Positions 16,689 to 24,806 of a stretch of 64,000 nucleotides of DNA are shown here, piece by piece. The stretch is from the NCBI RefSeq assembly GCF_023555495.1, contig NZ_JALCZO010000001.1, forward strand, positions 496,001 through 560,000. Direction: 5' to 3'. Source of the DNA: Polaribacter sp. Z022. GTDB taxonomy: Bacteria > Bacteroidota > Bacteroidia > Flavobacteriales > Flavobacteriaceae. Made by a program: the position numbers and the translations under genes. The notes below the pieces were generated by a model, which was not told where the DNA came from, did not search any database, and worked only from the letters and a program-made list of their open reading frames with translations. Each line of letters starts with the position of its first letter. Positions within the stretch are counted from its first letter, which is position 1.

Positions 16689-17355
16689 AATAAGAATTTT
16701 AATTGCAGATGATCATCAATTAGTAATACAAGGAATTACTTGTTCTTTAAAAGAAGTTGGAGATTTTGATATTGTAACTGCAACTACTTGTGATGAAGCT
16801 TTTCAATTGATAAAAACAAATCAAAATGCTAATCCATTTCAATTATTATTTACAGATTTAAGTTTTGATAATACAACAGAAGATTCTCTTTTAGATGGAG
16901 GAGAAGAGTTAATAAAAGCTATTAGAAATAATGATTTTGATGTAAAAATTGGCGTAATAACAGGGCATACAGAAACCAATAGAGTGTATAATGTAATTAC
17001 AAACTTAAATCCGAATGCATATTTATTAAAAAGTAAATGCGATGCTAAAGAAATAGGTTTTGCAGTACAAAAAATGTTGGCAAATGATTATTACTATACA
17101 CATGAAATTCATCAAAAAATAATGCGTAGAAACATTATTCAAATTCAAATGGATGATGTAGCAATACAAATATTAAAAGAATTGCCAAATCACCCTAAAA
17201 TTGCCAATTTAGAAGGAGTTATTACCAAAGGAGATGGCTCTTTTTTAAAATTACGTTCTATAGAAACTAAATTAGGTAATTTAAGAACAGATTTAAATGC
17301 TAATAACAATACAGATTTGGTTTTAAAAGCCAAAGAATTAGGTATAATCGATTAA
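16678..17355 (+). CDS. response regulator, LuxR-like output (DUF5932-type)
   Basis: About 225 residues. The receiver domain shows RILIADDHQL (acidic pair), the phospho-acceptor Asp in LLFTDLSF, ITGH and the conserved Lys in YLLKSK. The C-terminal part (about 150-225) resembles a LuxR-type helix-turn-helix but is divergent: AIQILKELPNHPKIANLEGV, then LRSIETKLGNLRTDLNANNNTDLVLKAKELGII. I place the start at 16678, overlapping the kinase stop by 11 bp; an ATG at 16663 is also in frame. It is the cognate partner of the TPR kinase. Confidence 0.88.
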   Translation: METKIRILIADDHQLVIQGITCSLKEVGDFDIVTATTCDEAFQLIKTNQNANPFQLLFTDLSFDNTTEDSLLDGGEELIKAIRNNDFDVKIGVITGHTETNRVYNVITNLNPNAYLLKSKCDAKEIGFAVQKMLANDYYYTHEIHQKIMRRNIIQIQMDDVAIQILKELPNHPKIANLEGVITKGDGSFLKLRSIETKLGNLRTDLNANNNTDLVLKAKELGIID

Positions 17356-17410
17356 ATTTTTCGCTTTTGCGGAAATCTACATTTTAAACTGCGGTTTTTT
17401 ACGTTTTTAA

Positions 17411-17433
17411 ACATTGTTAACAATGTACATTTG
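17411..17433 (+). promoter_or_regulatory. palindrome joined to a consensus -7 element
   Basis: ACATTGTTAACAATGT (17411-17426) is a perfect 16-bp palindrome. Its last base begins TACATTTG (17426-17433), a full match to TAnnTTTG. Transcription would start near 17440. A dimeric regulator site abutting the -7 element is the same geometry as upstream of nirB and narK, though with a different sequence. Confidence 0.55.
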
Positions 17434-17439
17434 TAGTGT

Positions 17440-17557
17440 AATATTTAACCAAAATACTACAAAAAAAGGGATTAATTGCAGATATGAGATTAGGGGCTTA
17501 TATCTAACATTAAGAGAAAAAGGAAAAAACCTTTCAGTTTTACTGAGAGGTTTTTTT
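17440..17557 (+). ncRNA. candidate small RNA of about 115 nt
   Basis: Starting at the predicted promoter and ending in the intrinsic terminator there is room for one short transcript without a convincing reading frame. It contains an internal hairpin, AGATAT...TATATCT at about 17481-17506, and an A/G-rich single-stranded stretch before the terminator. No known RNA family is recognised. The call rests on promoter plus terminator geometry. Confidence 0.4.
17524..17557. terminator. bidirectional intrinsic terminator
   Basis: CCTTTCAG (17530-17537) pairs with CTGAGAGG (17543-17550, one G-U), flanked by A6 and T7. It lies at the end of mgtE on the other strand and ends the putative small RNA. Confidence 0.85.
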
Positions 17558-18905
17558 ATATGCCTAAAATCATTTTTGCAATCATAAAGTAAATTAGAAT
17601 TCCAAAAATATCATTTGAAGTTGTAATAAAAGGACCTGTTGCAATTGCTGGATCTATACCTCTTTTGTTTAAGAAAAGTGGTACAAATGTACCTATTAAA
17701 CCTGCTACAATAATTACAATAACTAATGAAACTGAAATTGCCATAGCTAAATTCATTTTACCTTGATATGCCCAAACAAAAAGAAATAAAAATAGTGCTA
17801 AAATTATTCCGTTTAAAGCCGCTAAAAGCATTTCTTTAAAAAGCCTGCTATTTATACTACCTTTTACATCATCATTAGCTAAACCTTGTACAATAATTGC
17901 AGATGATTGTACCCCAACATTACCTGCCATTGCTGCAATTAAAGGTGTAAAAAAGAACAATGCTGCGTACTTAGCAAATACACCATGAAAACCTTCCATA
18001 ATTAAAAAAGCACCAACACCACCAATTAAACCTAAAAACAACCAAGGTAATCTTGCTTTTGTTAGTTCTATAATACTATCATCAGAATCTACATCTTGTA
18101 CTAAACCTGCAGCTAATTGATAGTCTTTTTCTGCTTCTTCTTTTAAAACATCTACAATGTCATCAATTGTAATTCTTCCTTGTAAAACATTATTTTCATC
18201 TACTACTGGTATAGCTTCTAAATCGTACTTTGCCATAATTTTAGCAACTTCTTCTTCATCTTCATGTACGTTTACAGCATCTACTTTAGGAATGTATATT
18301 TCAGAAATTTTTTGTTCGTTTTTGGCAATAATTAAATCTTTTAAAGACAATCTACCAATTAATTTTTCTTCTTTATCTACAACATAAATAGAGTGTACCC
18401 TTGTTACATCTTTGGCTTGCCCTCTAATTCTTCTCATACAACCAGCAACTGTCCAAGTTTCATAAACTTTTACAAGTTCTTTTGCCATTAAAGCACCTGC
18501 TGTATCATCTTCATAAGATAATAGTTCTTTAATATCTGCAACTAATTCATCATCTTCTAAAGCAGAAATTACTCTTTTTTGTCTTTCTTCAGAAAGTTCT
18601 CCAATAATATCTGCAGCATCATCAGAATCCATTTCTTCAACTTCTTCTGCAATTTCTTTTGCTGATAAATTTTCTAGAATTTTTTCACGAATATCTTCGT
18701 CTAATTCCATTAAAATTTCAGACGTTTTTTCGCTATCTAAAAGCTTTATTATATAGATAGCTTCATCAAAATTTACTTCATCTAAAACCTCTGCTATATC
18801 TGCATAATGCACCTCTTTAAATAATGATCTAACTTCTTTGTCATTATTAGAATTTATAAGGTTTTGTAGGTTTTCTAGATAGTATGGAGTTATTTCAAAT
18901 GCCAT
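17556..18905 (-). CDS. mgtE: magnesium transporter MgtE
   Basis: A 449-residue magnesium channel. It has the N-terminal superhelical domain (about residues 1-130, with the typical [25 protein letters not shown] acidic repeat), two CBS domains (about 130-255), a plug helix and five membrane helices ending in [18 protein letters not shown]. The pore motif region [11 protein letters not shown] is present. In characterised homologues the cytosolic domains sense Mg2+ and close the channel. It starts inside the 3' end of rsmA (11-bp overlap), so the two are co-transcribed. Confidence 0.96.
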   Translation of the reverse strand: MAFEITPYYLENLQNLINSNNDKEVRSLFKEVHYADIAEVLDEVNFDEAIYIIKLLDSEKTSEILMELDEDIREKILENLSAKEIAEEVEEMDSDDAADIIGELSEERQKRVISALEDDELVADIKELLSYEDDTAGALMAKELVKVYETWTVAGCMRRIRGQAKDVTRVHSIYVVDKEEKLIGRLSLKDLIIAKNEQKISEIYIPKVDAVNVHEDEEEVAKIMAKYDLEAIPVVDENNVLQGRITIDDIVDVLKEEAEKDYQLAAGLVQDVDSDDSIIELTKARLPWLFLGLIGGVGAFLIMEGFHGVFAKYAALFFFTPLIAAMAGNVGVQSSAIIVQGLANDDVKGSINSRLFKEMLLAALNGIILALFLFLFVWAYQGKMNLAMAISVSLVIVIIVAGLIGTFVPLFLNKRGIDPAIATGPFITTSNDIFGILIYFMIAKMILGI

Positions 18906-19698
18906 TTTCTGCGAGTTTTTTCGTCAATTCTATAAAGTCATTTACAGATAGTTGTTCTGGTCTTTTTGTAAAGATAAGTTCTTCTTTTAAAGAATCCGAA
19001 AGTTTAAACGATTTTAAACTAGAACGTAGCATTTTTCTTCTTTGATTAAAAGCAGTTTTTACTACTCTAAAAAATAATTTTTCGTCAACAGGTAATGTAT
19101 AATTTTCTTTTCTTATTAATCTAATTACACCAGAATCTACTTTTGGAGGTGGATTAAAAACTGTTGGCGGAACTGTAAAAAGGTATTCTACATCATAAAA
19201 AGCTTGTGTTAAAACTGAAAGAATTCCATATACTTTACTTCCTTCTTTTTCAGCAATTCTCATGGCAACTTCTTTTTGAAACATGCCTGCAAATTCTGGC
19301 ACAAACTCTCTGTTTTCTATGGCTTTAAAAACTATTTGAGTAGAAATATTATATGGAAAGTTACCAATGATTGCAACTTGCTTTTTATGAAAAGTTTCTT
19401 GTATGTTTTTCTTTAAAAAATCTCCCTCAATAATGTCAAAATTTTCTTTTGATGTGTCTAATTTAATATGCTCTAAAGGAAACGTTTCATGTAAATAAGC
19501 AACAGATTCTGTATCTAATTCCATAACAGTAACTTTTGCCTTTTTTTCTAACAAGTATTTAGTTAAAACCCCCATTCCTGGGCCAATTTCTAAGACATTA
19601 TCATAACCGTTTTCAGTTAAAGCATCTGCAATATCTTTTGCAATTGTTTCATCTGTTAAAAAATGTTGACCTAAATGTTTTTTTGCTTTTACACTCAT
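18895..19698 (-). CDS. rsmA: 16S rRNA dimethyladenosine transferase RsmA (KsgA)
   Basis: RsmA dimethylates two adjacent adenines near the 3' end of 16S rRNA during small-subunit maturation. The 267-residue protein shows [18 protein letters not shown], motif [13 protein letters not shown], the catalytic [11 protein letters not shown] and the C-terminal [12 protein letters not shown] and [12 protein letters not shown] segments. It is in a - strand operon: TPR gene, DUF4286 gene, small membrane protein, rsmA, mgtE. Confidence 0.98.
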   Translation of the reverse strand: MSVKAKKHLGQHFLTDETIAKDIADALTENGYDNVLEIGPGMGVLTKYLLEKKAKVTVMELDTESVAYLHETFPLEHIKLDTSKENFDIIEGDFLKKNIQETFHKKQVAIIGNFPYNISTQIVFKAIENREFVPEFAGMFQKEVAMRIAEKEGSKVYGILSVLTQAFYDVEYLFTVPPTVFNPPPKVDSGVIRLIRKENYTLPVDEKLFFRVVKTAFNQRRKMLRSSLKSFKLSDSLKEELIFTKRPEQLSVNDFIELTKKLAENGI

Positions 19699-19704
19699 AA
19701 TTTC

Positions 19705-19887
19705 TTAGGGTTTTTTAATTCCAAAACCAATAATTGTTAAAGATAAACCCAATCCGCATAAAACTCCTGCAATAGTTTCTTGGGGTTCAATACCCCATTT
19801 TAAATAGGCAAGCATTACACCTAAAATAAACAGAAAAACACCAATAAATGGAATTTTTTTTCTGTGTATGTAGAGTAGGTTGTTCAT
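19705..19887 (-). CDS. 60-residue membrane protein
   Basis: A small hydrophobic protein with a basic N-terminus (NLLYIHRKK), two predicted membrane helices (about residues 13-30 and 38-57) and a KKP end. No family is recognised. It fits between the DUF4286 gene (2-bp gap) and rsmA (6-bp gap), so expression as part of the operon is likely. Confidence 0.75.
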   Translation of the reverse strand: MNNLLYIHRKKIPFIGVFLFILGVMLAYLKWGIEPQETIAGVLCGLGLSLTIIGFGIKKP

Positions 19888-19889
19888 AT

Positions 19890-20219
19890 TTAATTTTCTG
19901 AACTTGTTGGATAAAACTCTTTTATTACTTTTAACTCTGTAGTAAAAGTTAACATTTTATCTGCAAATTTTTTAAGACCTTCAATTCTTAAACCATCTGC
20001 TTCTTCTTTGTAAAAATCTTCTAAATCTTCGCGCGTATTTGCAGTATATTGTACAGAATACGTTCTTCCTCCCATTTCTTCTTCTACCAATACTTCTGTA
20101 AATTTTGCAGAAGAAAATTTACCTGTATTTAACACATCTAAAATATGGGTTTCCATCCATGTTAGCCATTCATTATGAACACTATCATCTATATTTATAG
20201 TTACGTTATATATGTACAT
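19890..20219 (-). CDS. DUF4286 family protein
   Basis: A 109-residue protein with the DUF4286 pattern: MYIYNVTINIDDSVHNEWLTWM at the start, then RTYSVQYTANTREDLEDFY and a final FTTELKVIKE strand. The fold is predicted to be ferredoxin-like (dimeric alpha-beta barrel type). Its function is unknown; its position in front of rsmA is common in flavobacteria as far as I recall. It is 22 bp downstream of the TPR gene. Confidence 0.88.
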   Translation of the reverse strand: MYIYNVTINIDDSVHNEWLTWMETHILDVLNTGKFSSAKFTEVLVEEEMGGRTYSVQYTANTREDLEDFYKEEADGLRIEGLKKFADKMLTFTTELKVIKEFYPTSSEN

Positions 20220-20241
20220 TTTTTTGTTTTAGGTTTTTAAA

Positions 20242-22011
20242 TTAAACTTTATCACCTCTTATTTTTCTATATTTTTTTCTAGCATCTACTAAATAGATAC
20301 TAGAAGAATAATCAAAAATAATCTTTTGATAGTATTCTGATGCTTTTTCTGGGTTATTTAATTGATTATTATATAACTCTGCCATTTCATAATAAACATC
20401 ATCAATTAAGATTCCATCTGAAAACAATGAAATTATTTTTTCAAAATTTGCAATAGCAGCTTCAAATTGATTTATTTTAATAAATAATTTTGCTTGTTTA
20501 AACAGTGCTTCATCTTCTATGGGTTGACCTTTAAATTTTTTATTTATAACATGTAAAGTATCAATAGCTTGTTGCGTTTTGTTTTGAAAAGCCAACAATT
20601 CTGCTTTAGAATATTCTTTTAATCCAGAAGGAATTGAATCTACAGGTTCATTATCTGTTATAATTAAAAACAACTCTAATGCGTCGTTAGCAATTAATTG
20701 AGTTGTAGAACCTTTTAAGACTTTTAATTGTGCTTTAGCCCAAGTAAAATCGCTTTTAAAATAACTAGTTTGAGCAACTTTAAAACGTGCTTGTTGTGCT
20801 AATTCGTGGTTTTTTAATTTAGATTGAATTTGAGAAAAATAGATTAATGCCTTGTTGTATTTGCCTGTAAAAACTAAAATATCTCCAAGTTTTAATTTTA
20901 TTCTAGCTTCATTAAATTTTGATTGAGAAAAGGTTAAAGCATGTTCTAAAATTTGTTTTGCTTGTTTAGGTTTGTTTTCTTGAAAGGTTAAGAAATCTGC
21001 ATATTCAACTTGTAATTTTATTGTTGATGGATTTTTACCAAATTGATGAAAAAGAGATTGAAATAAGGTTTCTGTTTCTGGGTTTTTAGTAGCAATATAA
21101 ATTTTTGAAATGTATAAATAGGCTTCTATCTTTTCTTCATTTAAAGTTGATTTTTCTATGATATAATTAAAACAATTTTTTGCAGAACTATAACTTTTGT
21201 TTTCAAATGCTATTCTTCCTATTCTAAAAAAAGAACCTAAATCTGTTGGGTTTCTTTGGTATAAGGCTTTTTCTTGTACCAAGGCTTTTTCATAATCTTT
21301 TTGTTGCGTAAACAACCAACTTAACAAAACATTCCAAACATCTTTTGGGTTACTTGCAGATTTTCTTAAAAGTGTTTTTCTAAATAAAATGTTTGCTTCA
21401 TTTTCAGAATCATCTGTAATGTATTTACTAGCATATCTTTGTACTAAATTAAAATAGTTTTCACTTTTATCTACTAGATTAATGTAAGATTCAAACATTT
21501 TTTTAAAATCTCCTTTTTCTCCATATATCTGAGCAATTTGAAAACTATAGTTGGCATTTTTGTTTTTAGCCATTACTTTTTGATATGCTAAAATTGCATT
21601 ATCTAAAAGATTGTATTCTTTAAAAATACGACCCGTTATTCCTCCATAAGAAGCATTTTTATCTAAAGAATTTAAGGCTAGTTGATAATTGCTTTCAGCT
21701 AGTTCTTTTTGTTGTTGACGTTCGTAATTATATCCTAAATAAACATATAAAAATCCTTGTTTAGAATTCTGATTAATTTTAGATTTTAATAATTTTTCTG
21801 CTTCTAAGAATTGATTTGTTTCTTGGTAGCAAGAAATTAATCTACCTAAATAAGAGGTGTTAAAAGGACTTTTAGAATATAGTTTTTTAAATACTTGAGC
21901 TGCTTTTTCATAAGCACCTTCTCTATAATAACTTTCTCCTAGTAAATAATCGTTTTGAGAGAAGCTAATGCTAGTAATAGTAAGAAAAATAAGCAAAAAT
22001 ATTTTTTTCAT
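20242..22011 (-). CDS. exported tetratricopeptide-repeat protein
   Basis: A 589-residue protein with a signal peptide (about 1-18, ending SFSQ) followed almost entirely by TPR units, for example YLLGESYYREGAYEKAAQVFKKLY, LGSFFRIGRIAFENKSYSSAKNCF and DDVYYEMAELYNNQLNNPEKASEYYQKII. No enzymatic domain is visible. TPR solenoids of this kind act as protein-binding scaffolds in the periplasm or at the outer membrane; the partner is unknown. It heads the operon running into rsmA and mgtE. Confidence 0.88.
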   Translation of the reverse strand: MKKIFLLIFLTITSISFSQNDYLLGESYYREGAYEKAAQVFKKLYSKSPFNTSYLGRLISCYQETNQFLEAEKLLKSKINQNSKQGFLYVYLGYNYERQQQKELAESNYQLALNSLDKNASYGGITGRIFKEYNLLDNAILAYQKVMAKNKNANYSFQIAQIYGEKGDFKKMFESYINLVDKSENYFNLVQRYASKYITDDSENEANILFRKTLLRKSASNPKDVWNVLLSWLFTQQKDYEKALVQEKALYQRNPTDLGSFFRIGRIAFENKSYSSAKNCFNYIIEKSTLNEEKIEAYLYISKIYIATKNPETETLFQSLFHQFGKNPSTIKLQVEYADFLTFQENKPKQAKQILEHALTFSQSKFNEARIKLKLGDILVFTGKYNKALIYFSQIQSKLKNHELAQQARFKVAQTSYFKSDFTWAKAQLKVLKGSTTQLIANDALELFLIITDNEPVDSIPSGLKEYSKAELLAFQNKTQQAIDTLHVINKKFKGQPIEDEALFKQAKLFIKINQFEAAIANFEKIISLFSDGILIDDVYYEMAELYNNQLNNPEKASEYYQKIIFDYSSSIYLVDARKKYRKIRGDKV

Positions 22012-22087
22012 CTAAATCAAAGATACTTAAGAAATATGTTAAATTTTTATTAAAGATAGATATTAAAAGAGCTTTCTTGTAACATTT

Positions 22088-22102
22088 TGGCACGAAACTT
22101 GT
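22088..22102 (+). promoter_or_regulatory. candidate sigma-54 (-24/-12) promoter
   Basis: TGGCACG-AAAC-TTGT matches the sigma-54 consensus TGGCACG-N4-TTGC except for the last base. GG and the -12 dinucleotide have exactly the required 10-bp separation. Transcription would begin near 22114, about 22 nt before the 47-residue gene. rpoN and activators are not in the window. Confidence 0.6.
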
Positions 22103-22135
22103 CTACTATATAAATAACCAATCAAATTTAAAGTT

Positions 22136-22279
22136 ATGAATACATTTTCTAAAAAATACGAAACAGCAAAAAATAACTCAATAGAGTTTATGAAAAACGG
22201 TCAAATAAGCGCTTATTTTAATGCACTTTTAGAAATGAATAAATATAAAAGATTAATGGTAGCAGTAGTTGCTAATTAG
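22136..22279 (+). CDS. 47-residue basic small protein
   Basis: The open frame starts MNTFSKKYETAKNNSIEF, continues with FMKNGQISAYFNALLEMNKY and ends in KRLMVAVVAN. It looks like two amphipathic helices with a basic second half, with no membrane segment or signal peptide. No family is recognised. It is isolated between divergent - strand genes, has its own sigma-54-like promoter and is followed by an inverted repeat (TACAGTA 22282-22288 with TACTGTA 22322-22328). The dedicated promoter supports it being real. Confidence 0.6.
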   Translation: MNTFSKKYETAKNNSIEFMKNGQISAYFNALLEMNKYKRLMVAVVAN

Positions 22280-22345
22280 TATACAGTAAAACAGTGTTTT
22301 TAAGCAAAAAAGCTAACAAAATACTGTAAACTAAACACTAATATG

Positions 22346-23641
22346 TTAATCAATCATATCAAACCCACAATAAGGCACCAATACTTCTGGTATTTTAATT
22401 CCTTCTTCTGTTTGGTAATTTTCTAAAATTCCTGCTAAAACACGAGGTAAAGCCAAAGAACTACCATTTAATGTGTGTGCTAATTCGCTTTTACCTTCTT
22501 TATTTTTAAAACGAAGTTTTAATCTATTTGCCTGAAAAGTTTCAAAGTTTGATGCAGAACTAATTTCTAACCACCTGTCTTGAGCAGTAGAAAATAATTC
22601 GAAATCAAAAGTTAATGCAGATGTAAAACCTGTATCTCCTCCACACAAGCGTAAAATTCTATAAGGTAATTTTAATTCTCTTAAAATATCTTTAATATGT
22701 TCTACCATTCCGTTTAAAGCTTGGTAAGAATTATTAGGATGTTCTACTCTTACAATTTCTACTTTATCAAATTGGTGTACTCTATTTAAACCACGTACAT
22801 GCGCTCCATAACTTCCTGCTTCACGTCTAAAACATGGAGTATAACCAGTATATTTTATAGGAAAATCTGCCTCTTGCATTAAATTTCCACGAAAAATATT
22901 CGTAATTGGTACTTCTGCAGTTGGTATTAAGTATAAATCATCAACATTTGCATGGTACATTTGTCCATCTTTATCTGGCAATTGACCAGTTGCTGTTGCA
23001 GAAGCTTCATTTACTAAATGAGGAACTTGTACTTCTTGGTAACCAGCTTTTGTATTTTTATCTAAGAAATAATTGATTAAAGCACGTTGTAATCTTGCAC
23101 CTTTTCCTTTGTAAACAGGAAATCCAGCACCTGTAATTTTAGTACCCAACTCAAAATCTATAATATCATATTTTTTGGCTAACTCCCAATGAGGTAATGC
23201 GTTTTCTCCTAAATTAGGAATAATTCCTTCGCTAAAAATCTTCTCATTATCTTCTTCTGAAGTACCTGCTTTTACAGAAGCATGAGGAATGTTAGGAATT
23301 TGATATAATAAACCTTGTAACTCATCAGCAAAAACATTTAAACTTTCTGCAAGTTCTTTAGATTTTTCTTTTAACTGACCTGTTTTTTCTTTTAAAAGAT
23401 TTGCTTTTTGTACTTCTCCAGATTTAAAAAAGCCACCAATTTCTTTGGATATTTTATTAGATTCTGCTAATGTATTATCTAACTCTACTTGAGTTTTTCT
23501 TCTATTTTCATCAGCTGTTAAAACTTGTTTTATAATTTCTTCTGCGTTTGCAAAATTACGTTTTGCTAAACCTTCTAAAACAGTTTCTTTGTGGTCTCTA
23601 ATAAATTGTACTTGTAACATTTTCTTTTGTATTAATGCCAC
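22346..23641 (-). CDS. serS: serine--tRNA ligase
   Basis: Class II aminoacyl-tRNA synthetase charging tRNA-Ser. The 431-residue protein has the N-terminal antiparallel coiled coil that contacts the tRNA long arm (about residues 30-105), then the catalytic core with motif 2 TPCFRREAGSYGAHVRGLNRVHQF and motif 3 NGSSLALPRVLAGILENYQ. The serine/ATP site region TAEVPITN is intact. The frame begins MALIQKKMLQVQFIRDH; an internal Met at residue 8 is the more usual SerS start and may be the true one. Confidence 0.97.
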   Translation of the reverse strand: MALIQKKMLQVQFIRDHKETVLEGLAKRNFANAEEIIKQVLTADENRRKTQVELDNTLAESNKISKEIGGFFKSGEVQKANLLKEKTGQLKEKSKELAESLNVFADELQGLLYQIPNIPHASVKAGTSEEDNEKIFSEGIIPNLGENALPHWELAKKYDIIDFELGTKITGAGFPVYKGKGARLQRALINYFLDKNTKAGYQEVQVPHLVNEASATATGQLPDKDGQMYHANVDDLYLIPTAEVPITNIFRGNLMQEADFPIKYTGYTPCFRREAGSYGAHVRGLNRVHQFDKVEIVRVEHPNNSYQALNGMVEHIKDILRELKLPYRILRLCGGDTGFTSALTFDFELFSTAQDRWLEISSASNFETFQANRLKLRFKNKEGKSELAHTLNGSSLALPRVLAGILENYQTEEGIKIPEVLVPYCGFDMID

Positions 23642-23678
23642 AAAGATACAGTAAGCTTAAGACTTAAACAATGTAGAA

Positions 23679-24611
23679 TTAGAGATTGTTTTTTATATAA
23701 ATTCTAGCCGTTTTTTCGTCTGTTTTTATTTGCTCAATTAAAGTTTTAATAGAGCTAAATTTCTTTTCATCACGTAAAAAATACAATAATTCAATGGTAA
23801 GAATTTTGTTGTATAAGTCTTTATTAAAATCAAAGAAATGTACTTCTATAGTTTGATGTGTACCATCTACAGTTGGTCTGTTTCCAATATTCATCATTCC
23901 AAAAACTGTTTTGTTTTCTATAATAGATTGTACTACATACACTCCTGTTTTTGGTATTAATTTGTAATTTTCTTTAACATCAATATTTGCGGTAGGAAAA
24001 CCAATTTTACCACCCAATTGTTTTCCGTTAACAACTGTACCAGTTAACATAAAATTATATCCTAAATAATTGTTTGCAGTTTTTAGGTTTCCTTCTGTTA
24101 AAGCGCGTCTTACTTTTGTAGAGCTTACAGAAACATCATCTATATCTTGAGCAGGAATTTCTTCAACAGTAAAATCATATAAGTGGCTATATTCTGTTAA
24201 TTGAACAATGTTTCCTTCTCTATTTTTTCCAAAATGATGATCATAACCAATAATTAATTTTGAAATATTTAATTGATTCACTAAAATGTCTCTAACAAAC
24301 TCTAAAGCTGTCATTCTAGAAAACTCTTTACTAAAAGGATGTATAATTAAATAATCTAATCCTGTTTTTTTAAGCAGTTCTGCTCTTTCTTCTATAGTAT
24401 TTATTAACTCTAAAGAATTGTCTTTTTGTAACACCATTCTTGGATGTGGAAAAAAAGTAAGTAAAACAGATTTTTTTTTTGCTTTTTTAGCCTCTAAAAC
24501 TAGCTTCTCAATAATTTTTTGATGCCCAAAATGCACACCATCAAAAGTACCTATGGTTACATAAGTTTTTTTAGTAGTTGAAAAGTTGGAAATATCTTGA
24601 ATTGAATCCAA
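23679..24611 (-). CDS. ribF: bifunctional riboflavin kinase/FAD synthetase
   Basis: RibF phosphorylates riboflavin to FMN and adenylates FMN to FAD. The 310-residue protein has the nucleotidyltransferase domain first (TIGTFDGVHFGHQKII at about residues 20-35, IIGYDHHFGKNREGN, and SSTKVRRALTEGN) and the flavokinase domain second (LTGTVVNGKQLGGKIGFPTANI, MMNIGNRPT, EVHFFDFNKDLYNK). Length and domain order are normal. It is divergent from the TonB receptor gene, with 195 bp between. No FMN riboswitch fold is seen. Confidence 0.97.
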   Translation of the reverse strand: MDSIQDISNFSTTKKTYVTIGTFDGVHFGHQKIIEKLVLEAKKAKKKSVLLTFFPHPRMVLQKDNSLELINTIEERAELLKKTGLDYLIIHPFSKEFSRMTALEFVRDILVNQLNISKLIIGYDHHFGKNREGNIVQLTEYSHLYDFTVEEIPAQDIDDVSVSSTKVRRALTEGNLKTANNYLGYNFMLTGTVVNGKQLGGKIGFPTANIDVKENYKLIPKTGVYVVQSIIENKTVFGMMNIGNRPTVDGTHQTIEVHFFDFNKDLYNKILTIELLYFLRDEKKFSSIKTLIEQIKTDEKTARIYIKNNL

Positions 24612-24806
24612 ATAAACGTAAATTTAAGTATGGTACAAATGTACAATTTCTAACTGTTTTTATGAATATGTAACAGAGTAGTTTTATTATCTTCTTATTA
24701 TTGAAAATAGGGTCTTTTTTTGTTAAAATCTTAAAAAAGTGGTCGATTTATTCAATTATTCAAAAAAAATTGTATTTTGCCAAATAGTTAACAAATAATT
24801 CAAATT

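Noticed and set aside
17486..17509. A seven-codon frame (MRLGAYI) inside the putative small RNA, possibly a leader peptide.
   Set aside because: It is too short, has no ribosome-binding evidence and has no downstream gene on that strand to regulate.
24612..24806. Possible FMN riboswitch between ribF and the TonB receptor gene.
   Set aside because: No conserved riboswitch core or paired stems of that class could be found on either strand; the gap is plain AT-rich promoter DNA.
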